Of a DNA stretch of 64,000 bases, positions 46,307 to 56,800 are shown one piece after another. The stretch lies in the NCBI GenBank assembly GCA_013399895.1, contig VXBA01001641.1, forward strand, positions 248,001 through 312,000. Reading direction: 5' to 3'. The stretch comes from Serilophus lunatus (lineage: Eukaryota; Chordata; Aves; Passeriformes; Eurylaimidae). Numbering within the stretch: the stretch's first letter is position 1; every line of letters starts with the position of its first letter. The notes under the pieces were generated by a model. The model had not been told where the DNA came from, did not search any database, and saw only the letters and a list, made by a program, of their open reading frames with translations. Both the position numbers and the translations under genes were made by a program.

Positions 46307-49300
46307 GCTCACACAATAGCTCTGAAAAACAATGTGTCTCACCCACTGAGTCTTTACCCAGTGCTTTGCTTTACTGGCTCATCCCAATTTTACATTCTTC
46401 CTGGCATGGCTGAAAGAGGAAAACCAAATTACTCTGAGTCCAAAGCAGTCTCACTCTGTGTTTTGACAGAATGCAAGATACCATTTCTAATTTAGAAGCA
46501 AAGGTTATTAGCTTTCCTCCAAAATTGCTTTTTCCTGTGTGCACAGTGAATTTTCTATTAGGAATGTTTCTAATCCTTTCTTAGCAGAACAACCCAAAGA
46601 AAATAATCCATATCCATGCAGCTCCATTTACTTGGGCATCTACAGGCTCTGTAGATGCCCTCCCGCCATCCCTGCGACTTTCAGGGGGAGAAAAAGCTGC
46701 ACCCAAACCCGAGTGATCCATCCATCTGACCCACAGCACGAAGGGTCTGAGAAAATATAGACCAGTCTCATTTGCCCAAGGGCATAATGTCATTGAACAT
46801 CAGTAGTAACTTGGAGGAGCGGGATCTCATAAAGTGCCATTTCCCCGAGGCAGCAGAGACTTGAAGAAGCACTTGAGGAAGTGGTACCCAGGAGAAACAC
46901 CAGCCTTTGGATGATTTGGTTTGTCAAGTGTCTCAGTTAACTCCACACTGCCGTCTAATGGGATTCAACACTGCACTTGTATATGCTCTGGCACTTGGAT
47001 GAGAAGGAGGGGTGAAAACGAAAAGCATTAATAATGCACTGAGGCATCCTTGTCAGCTCTCAGGCTGTTCACTCCCAATTTACATACACTCGAAGTCGTA
47101 AGAAAACACTTTGCACAGCAGTGTTGCATTTAGCAGAAATTACATTATAATTTCAGATGTGGAAATTTCTATTCCAGGTCTGAGGCAGTGAGATGTCCCA
47201 TTGGGCTGTGCAGTCATTATCTTAAACAATTGAAATGCATTCTTATACTTAATCAAAATCAAGGAAAGATATTACTACAGCCTCTACTTGCCAATGCAGC
47301 CCAAAGTTGAAAAAGGATATTTAACTAAATTAGAAACTGCATAATTTCCTAATAATTTCTTTGTGCGATGGAGTTTGGCCAGAGTAATTTTTCAGACCGT
47401 GCATATTAGCCAACACCTCTGTGTATCTCTGTAAAGCAAACTGCCTCCAAAGAAATTCCCTTCTCAGAGGAGGGGAATGTACACGTGCATTTAAGATCTG
47501 TGCTCACACTTTCCTTTTGGCTCCTTCATGCTGCCAAGCAGCAGAAAAGACTTCAGCTGCCTTTTGGAGGAAGACTTGTGAAGCTGGCAGAGGAGTGATG
47601 CTAGAGCCATTTCACTGCCCTCATGTCTGCCAGGGACTGGTTAGAGCCAGAAAGGAGAGGCTGCAGTGGTGGCTCCTGCTCTTCTCTGCTTCCTCCAGGG
47701 TGGCATATCAGAGCTTGGAGATGGATCAGAATCAGCGCTTGAAGCTGGGGACTTGCATCCCTTTCCTTCCAAAATTTGATATTTTGAGTACCCAACAGGA
47801 ACATTAAGCACCGGTGCAGAAATACCCACAGAGACCTTTCTGCAAACCAAAGTGTAAAGCTTCTGCCACCTTTTTGTTTGTGAGGTGGCAAAATAATGCT
47901 ATCAGGTAGCCAGAGGGTGGCAGCCTTTATTTCAGCCTTGAGCTGTGCTGTGCCACACTGCTGAGCAGCAGGAGGGTGGACAGCCATGCTTCAGCACAGC
48001 TCTCTGCAGCTGGTGTCTGCAAAAAGTAGTCTCCTCTCAGATGCTCTGCCTGCTGGAATTCAGCCAGATGTCTTGGATTTAGCCAATGTTTTGATGAAAA
48101 TGGTAGTGCTCTGGCTACAATCCAAGGAGATTTCAAGTGAATGGTCTGGCCATGGAAGTCCAAACGCCAACACAAGCAGTAACTACATCCTTTGCTTCAT
48201 TTTCAACGACATCTCGAGTGCCAGCTGCCTTCTTGTACTGTGAATGGCAGCAGAGCTCACAGGTACATTTCATAAAAGTGAACAGTGGAAGGATAGAGAT
48301 AGCAAATAATATTTTCTTGTGCTTGGTAAGGTCATAAGCAGTGCAAACTCACACACCCCTGTCTGATCCATTCGTTATAGGCAAGGGAACATCCCTGGGA
48401 CCCTGGGAAGCCTGAAGGCACCGCTGACCTCCTGTGGCACCCAGCAAGGTGCCAACACCATTCTTTTGAAGCTTCCCTCTCCTCCCATAACTAGCGTGCT
48501 CTTACTTGGGAAACTTTTTCCCTGGTCCTTCTATGTGTCCTGGGTTATTCTGTTTCTGTTACGTAAGATGAAGCAAAACCCCAAAACAAACAGCAAGAAA
48601 CAGGCAACAGAAACTAGAAATAAAGAGCAGAACAGGAATTGCAACTGGATCCTTAAGCATTCATTGCCAAGTGCAGGAGTTGACTGGGAAAAGAAAAAGT
48701 TGCAGTTCACTCACAAAGAGCGCATTTAATTATACCTTCTGGATTTTCACCAAGATGAAATGTGCTTTTTCTGTGTGTGTCTGAAAAGCAACTCTTGCAG
48801 CGAGCATTTACAAAGCAAAAGTGTTTGTTTCCAACTGATGTGTGGAAAAGAAACCGCCTACAAGGAAGAGAACAGAACTGACTAGAATCATGTTTCCACA
48901 GAAGAGGACTCTCTGGATTTGTCCATTTTTCTATTTCTTGATTCTGCTGTCAGGAGATGGGAGCTGAACTCTGTGCAGAGAGCATAAAGGCCGACCCCAG
49001 CTTGGCCCTAGAGTGATTTCTGGCCAGGGAAAGCCCTTCCTGTCAGGCATCAGAACCTGGTCAATGAAATATGGGAACCAACTGGCAGGAAACCTGGATG
49101 TTTAGAACTGCCAGACTGCATAATGTTGGCACATCACCCTGGGAGATATTTTTATTCAAATATATAATACTAATTTTTGCCAGTAGCTGAGGATGGGCTT
49201 GATCCTGGGAAAAGAGATCAAGTGTGAAACGAAGGGCTGCATCAAATGTGGACAGAAAGGTATTGATGGTGAATGACTACCAGACACCAACTAAAGTTAA

Positions 49301-49332
49301 CAACCTCTTGATTCCCCAGGGTGGCTTTTCAT

Positions 49333-49407
49333 TGAATCATAGAATGCTTTGGGTTGGAAGGGACTTTAATGATCATCTCATTCCAACCCCTTGCCATGGG
49401 CAGAGAC
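49333..49407 (-). mobile_element. Older CR1, left part (interrupted)
   Basis: The tail and the first 75 bp of a minus-oriented CR1: gaatcatagaatgctttggg, ttggaagggactttaatgat, ccccttgccatgggcagaga. The element stops in the middle of the usual gggacac...ctagaccagg phrase, because another CR1 is inserted there. It resumes at about 49811. Confidence 0.8.
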
Positions 49408-49810
49408 ACACACAGAATTACACACAGAATTAATAAGGTTGGAAAAGACCATGGAGATCATCAAGTCCAACCTTTACCTAGGTTAACAACCTACCCAACA
49501 TCAGTCTAACATCTATACCATCTAAACCATTTAAACCATCTAAACCATACCACTAAGTTCATCATCTAACCTATCCTTAAACACATCCAAGGACGGTGAC
49601 TCCACCTCCCTGGGAAGCCCATTCCAGTGGGGGATCACTCTCACTGTGAAAAAGTTCCTCCTGATATCCAATCTAAACGTCCCCTGACGCAGCCTAAGGC
49701 TGTGTCCTCTCGTCCTGTCATTGGGAGTCTGAGAGAAGAGACCGACCCCCGCCTGCCTACAACCTCCTTTCAGGTAGTTATAGACAGCAATAAGATCACC
49801 TTTCATTCAA
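49408..49810 (-). mobile_element. Younger CR1 inserted into an older CR1
   Basis: Minus orientation, about 400 bp, with a tail of cacagaattacacacagaat type and then aataaggttggaaaagacc and catcaagtccaacc. This is a subfamily different from its host element. It retains a clear ORF2 C-terminus (49806-49540). The better preserved reading frame and its position within an older copy make it the youngest insertion in the window. Confidence 0.85.
49540..49806 (-). pseudogene. CR1 ORF2 C-terminal fragment, frame still open
   Basis: 88 codons open, reading YLKGGCRQAGVGLFSQTPND, then FRLDIRRNFFTVRVIPHWNG, LPREVESPSLDVFKDRLDDE. This is the C-terminal end of the CR1 reverse transcriptase ORF. The Met at its start is accidental. 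The catalytic domains are absent. Confidence 0.85.
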
Positions 49811-49885
49811 CCAGGTTGTTCACAGCTCTATCCAACCTGGCATGCACAAGTTCTCTGGCCAACTTGTGCCAGTGCTGCAGTGTTT
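49811..49885 (-). mobile_element. Older CR1, right part
   Basis: ccaggttgttcacagctcta, tccaacctggcatgcacaag and ggccaacttgtgccagtgct continue the consensus order from where the left part stops at 49407. Confidence 0.7.
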
Positions 49886-52800
49886 TGAGGCTGGATGTAC
49901 CTTTTAGGAACACAGGTGAATCTGATCAAACCATCCCCTTGTCCCATATGAGAAGCACAGCTGGAGGGCTGTTGTGTGATCTCAGGGATATCCACCTTCC
50001 CTGCTCCAAAGCATACAGTCCTTGCGACCTGATATTTCATTCTTGTGCTGGTGACCACTTCCAAGATCCCTCACACAGTAGGTTTCCAACCAGAGGGTTT
50101 TGGGTTGTCAGTTCTCATGCCTGGCGCTTTGGAGATTGTATGCCAGGCAGCTGGTGAGGGGAGGAAACCCTCACTGAGCCGATGATGCTAAAAAGCCAGT
50201 CAGTGGCTCTCCTCCTGCACCTCCTGCCTGTCCAGCTCCTGGTGAGTCAGCAGTCTGTCTTGGGGTCTCTGTCCCCATAGCTGGTTGATGCGGTAAAGGG
50301 GAGTGGGGTAGAAAAGAGGTGGGAAGCATGAGAGTCTCACAGGAGTGTTTTTCCATCCCTGCGTCTTGGGCAAAGCTGTTATGCTATCTGTAAACAAACC
50401 AAACTATGTAATTAAAAAGAGGCGGGTTTTCTCGTATATATCATCTCCACTTGCTTATTTTGGACTGCCTGATCTATCTGTCCTGTGGTGCTTTTTACTT
50501 CACTGCTAGTATGGAGTCTTTTTTTCTTCCTCTCTCTTTCCCATCAGTTACTCCTTCTGCCAGCAGTTCCTCTGGTCTTTGTTTTACTTGCAAGCATCAA
50601 ACAGCAGCCCTTTCACCTAAGGTTTTCCCATTTCCCAGAGATGTCAATGCAATTTAATTCTCACCCTTGTGCTGATGGACTTGGTGCAGACCTCATCCTC
50701 TCCCATTTCACTCCTTACTCAGAGAAGACAGAGCATGTCCCACCTCTGCCAAGGGAGTGCAGGGTTCTTCCTCTGAATACTGGGGCAGTGAGAGCCCCTG
50801 GTTAGGGAAGATGATGAAAGGCTTTCCCACTCCATGGCCTAGGTGAGGGCTCTGCTTGGTCCCCAGAAGGCAGAGGTGTATCCCTGGTGCTTCATCCTCG
50901 TGGCTTTAATACCAGCAGCAGCTTGCTTGGAGAGTTGTCAGTGGTGATAAACTTGGTCTCATTCTGTTTCAAAATTGGCTGTTTAATATTTAAGCTAAAT
51001 GTTTAATGTTTAAACAGGGAAATTGGTCTGATTGTCAGAAAGGGCACTAAAGCAGGAGGGGAACTGGTCTATAATCTCTGTCAAGCGCTGCCCTTTCTCT
51101 GCAGCAGCGCGGTGTCTGGGAGCTGCAGGAGTTTCTGAAATGCCAATTTTAATCAACCTCTTTCATTTCACTTGCCGCTTGCCAATCCCACAGCAGTGAG
51201 ATGTGCTTTTCCCTATGAAGTGCAGAGCATTGTACCTGGCCCTGTTTAACAGTTTGAGATGAGTTCAACTGAATTGAACTTGTACTTCAAAACCCAAATG
51301 AATTGCAATAGAAATGTGCATGGAAGAGGTGAAAAGTGAAGCTGAATGGTGTTGGCTCGTGAATATATTCCAGATGATTTGGGGTCACTTTTGCAGGTGC
51401 ACCCAAAAACTTTGAAATTGTAATGCCAAGTTTAAAGTAAACCTGAAAATGGATGGCTCTAATTGCTACAAATACACGTATGGATGAATTCTCTTTGAGC
51501 AGGCATGGGCAATGTTTTCTGAGTGGTGAAAACATCCCCTTGGGAGAATCGTGTGATGGTTAGAACCATTTCACACCACTAAAAGCTCATCAGGATAAAG
51601 CCTGCGCTCCCTCCCTGAGGGGGCATTGTGGCTGCACTGGGTTGTATGCATGGGGTAGTCCTTGTGTACAGGAGTCTCTGCTTGTAAATGATTGGAACTG
51701 GCAAGAACACATTCAGCAGGGAGCCCTCGAGTCAATCAGCAATTCACATTAGTCCCCCTCTACTCCTTAAAATATTCCTAAGGTGGCTGCTAAACCAACC
51801 TGTCAAAAAAACCTTTAAACAAGCATTTAATGGTACACTTAATGCCGTCAAAATCCAACATTGCTGCTTCCTACTGAGACTGTTCCCTCCTTACCAGTGA
51901 GAGTAATTTGAAGTACATGTGTAAGTTCAAGGTAGATGGGGAAGTCAAAGCTGAAAATGTAGATAGTCTTCTTATAAATAATCCATCCAGGCATTTTTTC
52001 CCCCAGAGAAAGCAGCAGTCAGTGGCTGATCTTCACACAGAATGGCTGCAACAGTGAACAAAGTAGCTCTGGAGACCTGTACTGTCTCTGCAACCTTTTT
52101 TGTGAAGTGCTTAACACTAGCACTGTGAGCTGCTCCTCACATCTGACAACAAGGGGCCACCTGAAATACCCCGTCCCTCTGAAAATGAAATAGCTTTTGG
52201 TGTGGAGCGCCTAAGCTGAGATTGGTCTGTATTTATGGTGTCTACAAGGCTTTTGTACATAAAAGTGAGAGGATATATGGCTGTGGTTGAAGTAGGGGCC
52301 AGGAGCAAAGTCTTTTTGGGCAGGAAGATCTTTCTATTGGCATATACATATTGATAATATCGAACAGAGCATGGGATTGGTGTCTGCTACATGTGATGTC
52401 CCTAGTGATTACACTAGAGAAGTATTACCTTCCACAAACTCACAAAAAAAAAAAGCAAGAAGGAATCTGAAGAAAAGTTTATAAGAAGATCAAAGTTTCA
52501 GAACTATTGAAAGGCACATTTCACCCACGTTGAATGGAGTTCACGGACCCATACAATGCTCAAAATTCATGGCAAAAAGACCACATAATGATGGTACATT
52601 GTGAAACATACACTCCAGACTTCAGTTAAACACTAAAGTGATTATTTTAAGTGTATCATGTACATAATAAGAGTGGAACAGGCAGATGCATCCAATTACT
52701 GTAATTTACAAGGCAGTAATTCAAGCCTCAAATACATTTCTCCTTATTGGAAGAAGGCGGTACGGATTACAAGCAAAACCAGGAGCAGTGAATTGACAGG

Positions 52801-53059
52801 GATCCAGAAAGCTGCTGCCATTTGGAAAAATAATGGCCAGCACCTGCTGCAAGTCGGAGGGGATTTAACTTTGCTAATTTGTTTCACTGTGCTATAACAG
52901 CACACGGCTGGGCTGGATTATATGCTCTTGGGGTGGGAAGTAACCAAGAGCTGTGCTGTGGCCTTGCCACACTGGCACAGGCACCACAGGGAACACATCA
53001 GCACAGATGTTTGTTTGACAGTGGGCAGACTAAAGTCTACCCACACGCCCTCCTCACCA

Positions 53060-53290
53060 TTTAACGATGTGCTTCATGCTAATTACCTCCTTTCATCCAG
53101 CTCTGGGTTAAGTTTCATGTTGCGATGATTAATAATTAATCAAATGCATTTGGAAATTAATTTGGCAATTCCACCTCTGATTGGCATGCTAATCTCTTCT
53201 GTGCAGCGGGCACGTTATGGGAATAACCTCAGATATTCTGAGCTGCTAACTGAGGTGAATGCATAAGAGCATTTATTGTCTCGTGTGATG
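53060..53290. promoter_or_regulatory. Candidate homeodomain-rich regulatory block
   Basis: Dense TAATTA/ATTAAT-type sites: gctaattacc near 53079, a perfect palindrome gattaat-a-attaatc at 53127-53141, gaaattaatttgg at 53153 and gcatgctaatc at 53184. It lies 370-600 bp beyond the MAOA stop, so it is either MAOA 3' UTR or an enhancer-like element. The function is inference. Confidence 0.35.
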
Positions 53291-53466
53291 AAAAAAAAAG
53301 CCTTGAGTGGAAACAAAAGCATTCTCCAAGATCTCCTTACATTTGAGAAAGGTATGATCTGCATTTTTGCCTTGCCTATATTAGGAATATACCATTGATA
53401 TTATCATGTCCATACAAAACAAACGGACAAGGAAAAGGCAAATTTGAAAAACATCCCCACAGTTGA

Positions 53467-53472
53467 TTTATT
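53467..53472 (-). terminator. MAOA: Possible MAOA poly(A) signal
   Basis: TTTATT on the + strand reads AATAAA on the minus strand, about 185 bp after the MAOA stop. A second hexamer lies at 53272-53277. Neither has an obvious strong GU-rich element, so the real end is uncertain. Confidence 0.25.
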
Positions 53473-53656
53473 TCTGTTTAGCTGGTAGCAACTGCAGTAG
53501 ATTTGATGCATTAATTATTGGACTAAAAAGAAAAATCAGATGGAGAATAACTTTTGCCCTTTACAGCTGTCCATACCATTTTTCTCCAAAATAACACTCA
53601 TCTCATAAAAGAGAAGAAGAGAGAATATGCAGCTTCCACTGGGTATGTGGTCCCCA

Positions 53657-53812
53657 CTAGTTTCGATTTAGTAGTCCCTTTTTACAGGCAAACAGCCCTG
53701 CAGCTGCCACGGAGGTGAGACACACAGTACAGCTAAGCAGGCACAGCAGTCCTGGTGCCGAGGGCAGGTTCCTCTCCCAGAAGCTGGTGGGGAATGGTCG
53801 AGCTGGAACATC
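53657..53812 (-). CDS. MAOA: MAOA exon 15, C-terminal membrane anchor and stop
   Basis: 156 bp including TAG (53659-53657), 51 residues: DVPARPFPTSFWERNLPSAP, GLLCLLSCTVCLTSVAAAGL, FACKKGLLNRN. It encodes the tail helix of the outer mitochondrial membrane anchor. The acceptor is ccccag at 53814-53813. An open reading continues upstream to 53905 but that part is intron. The hydrophobic segment is Cys-rich and its end closely matches the MAOB tail of this genome. Confidence 0.94.
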   Translation of the reverse strand, partial: DVPARPFPTSFWERNLPSAPGLLCLLSCTVCLTSVAAAGLFACKKGLLNRN

Positions 53813-56800
53813 CTGGGGGAGAGAGGAGACGGTAACACTGGAGGGTCTCCCCCACCGCGCTAGCAGGGAGGTGGCAAACACCTCCCATGGGGCTGAGGAG
53901 ATCACAGGTTTTTCCCCAGGACCCAGTTGTAGGGAGAAGAAAGATCACGACTCTGAAACATGTCACCCCAAACAGCAACAGAAGAGTGAAGATGGAGTTC
54001 TTTGTGATTGGAAGTGGGTTATGTTTGGCTTAGAAGCATGGTTTGGGACTGGGCAGAACTAGGCTCATTTCCTGATTTTCACTCCCCCAGGCTCTGAGAT
54101 CATTGTCATTAGCTCTTAGCAATCCATATTCCTTGGACAAGTCACAAAAATTAATACCATCATCAGTGAGGTGATCAAAACCTTGTCAGGGGACAGGGCC
54201 CAGGAATCCTCAAAACAGGGACGCACCACACAGAGAGATGTATACCTGAGCAGGTGACAAGGGGAAAGTCTGACTTACCTTTGACTCTGGTTCTGGCAAC
54301 CAAATTTCACCCTTTGAGATCTTCCCCATACTGTACAATATCTAGAAGAAAAAATATTTATACCACCTGAGAAAAAATTATAACCCACACTACTTCCAAT
54401 TTTGGAAAAGCAGGTGAAGTCAGAGCAAAATGACATTGATAAATGTCAAGCAGTAACATTAAATGTGACTACCTGAAAAGGTTTTGAACTAGAAAATGTT
54501 CAGTAATTTTTACTACAGCTTCTCTAGATGGTTTTTGCTGGTTTGTTGTTTTTGGGTTTTTTTGAGTAAAAGTGAAAAAAGACAAAGAAAGAGCAAGGTG
54601 AGGTTACTGCCACGTGCTCGAGACACAAAGCCTGTTAGGAGTGATGGCGCTTGGACCACAAACTAGAATAAGGAGAGATACAACCCTGGGGCTTTCACAG
54701 CATAGAATTATGAAGATGTCTCTTGGCTATTCAGGCAGTACAAAGCTCAGCAAGGAATTTTCTTGAGAATAAACTGGTTGTAACAATCCTGGAGGGATTC
54801 TGGGGGCAAATTAATGTCTCCAGAAGAGGCAGCATACTGCCTTTGTAACTACTGCTCATAGGTATGACGAAAAGTTAAGAGAAATAAGGTGACTTGAAAC
54901 AGAGCAAATAATGAGGGTTCCACAGTGAATATTACGTTCTGTCAAATACAAGCATAGAGCTGATTTTCCCTTAAATAACAGCTCTGTAGGTTTGCCATAC
55001 AGCACTTGTAACTGTAATGTACACCCTGTAATGCTTTTTTCCCCTCCCTCCAGATTGTTGTAAAGGGATTTCACTGTAACTGTGAATGTGTGCCACTCTG
55101 AGGAGATCTAGACACTATTAGAGATGCACATTACAAATTCATAAAGCTGAGCTAACAGTACTTTTTTTTGTAAAAAGAGAAGCATAAAGGACAGATCAAA
55201 AATGAGAGCAAAGTTCAGATTTCCAGATTTCTGCATAGGAAATAGCTGTGAGCATTTGTACTGACTTTTAAAATTGTTTTTAAAACATGCAGTGACTAAT
55301 TTGTTAAAAATTGAGGTAGTGTATCTGTGGGCAGCATCAAGTTGGAGGGTTTTTAGCTCTAGACATGCAGTAAATGGCATGGGCTTAATTTTAAATCTCC
55401 AGTGCAAAAATATTCTGATTTGAGCGAGATTCTTGGCTTCACTTTATTCAATAACAAACTAAGTTAAAAAAAAAAAAAAAGGCTTTAATTCACACTGTTT
55501 TCTGGGATTGAAATCAGACCCTCCAAGCTGTACTTAATCCTTTTTAGCCTTTTAATAGAAATGTTGAAAGCAAAGCAATGGTCTGTACCTCCCTGGCTGC
55601 TCTCTCTCCCGCCTGCACGGCCCCCTCCATGTATCCGCTCCATTGGGTAGCTGTCTCCGTGCCAGCAAAGTAAACTCTGTCAACAGGCTGGCGAATGATC
55701 CTTCAAAACAAATGGAGAATGTCAGATGGCAAGTAACAGGAAGGTGATGATTCCTCTAAAAGTAATTTATGGCTTTGATGGAGCGCTTGACTTCAGATCT
55801 CCAGAATCCCCGTGGACCTGGGCTGGGGAACACGCTACAATAAGGTGTCCCTGCAGGACCCCCTACTTGCTTCTGCATGCAAAACCCAAGATCTGAGAAA
55901 GAGAGAATCTAAGTAATAAATCAATGTCCCCTGTATCTGAGCTAAATAATATGTGCCTTATTTTAGTGCTGGGATAAAGGATAATCCTAATAGCCTCCAG
56001 AAATGCAGAGCAGCTGACAGATTTATGTCTTCTGCATGGTAGCTTTGTTGTTATCCTTTGTTGTTATCACGTTCCATTGCAGTGGAACGTGAATGACGTT
56101 TTTGCTGTTACGGGTCACTAGTGTCAGCTTCTCTTTGGAGGCTGGACTTGCCCAGCTGTAAGTCCTGCCAACAGGGGACAGCAGCTGAAGGCCTCAGCAT
56201 TCACAGAATTGCGTTCACCCTGTAGGGTCATATAAACCAGCCCCTCAGCCATGGAAAGCTGTACAAGCATTCCAGCCAACCCAGCTGTAAGTAATGAGCT
56301 CCCTTTCCCATTGAGGATGTGCTTGGTGTAAGGACTCCCATGTTAACTCTCAATTAGGTTTTTTCTGTCTGCTTGTGACCAGTTTTCCCAGGCCAGCGGC
56401 CTCAACCATCACTACCCAAGGGTTCAGATCTAGTAGATCTTTTTGTGACTGTGTTTTGTTTCCTTGAAAGTCACAAGAGAAACTCTTCTCCTATTAAAAT
56501 GAGTAACAAGATCTTTGTTATCCTGGTTAGTAGGGGTGCAGAAAGAGGACTGGAGTTCCCCCAGTATTCTACACATGCCTTAAATATATTGCAGAAGGTG
56601 TATCATTGTACATGAGCTAAGAAATGTGAATCAGAAAGCAAAGCATTCTCTGTCTTACCTTCCATAGGAACACATAATGCCTGGTGGGAAGTAGGCTGTG
56701 TAACAGCCCCCTGAATATTGCTCCGTGGTCCAGTCCTTTTCTTCATAATGCACAGGCTGCAAGTATCAGCAGACATTACAGAATGAAACATTGGCAGAGA

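Larger units (their letters stand above)
43341..53656. other. MAOB-MAOA intergenic region
   Basis: 10.3 kb between the two converging genes; its right end includes the MAOA 3' UTR. It holds an A/C-rich tract (43677-43793), a CR1 copy (45843-46306), a nested pair of CR1 copies (49333-49885) and a homeodomain-rich block (53060-53290). Open frames here are short and overlap on opposite strands; none looks like a gene. Confidence 0.7.

Noticed and set aside
47421..47987. Two 128-codon open frames on opposite strands
   Set aside because: They overlap each other almost fully, carry no known motif and have no promoter or splice evidence; at most one could be real and neither looks it.
49627..50157. 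176-codon open frame on the plus strand, the longest in the window
   Set aside because: It runs antisense through the CR1 copies, whose minus-strand frame is the meaningful one. It is a shadow plus flanking DNA.
53813..53905. Upstream extension of the MAOA exon 15 reading frame
   Set aside because: It begins inside intron 14; the cccag acceptor at 53814-53813 and the conserved DVPA start place the exon boundary at 53812.
53715..54062. 115-codon plus-strand open frame over MAOA exon 15
   Set aside because: Shadow of the MAOA exon on the opposite strand.
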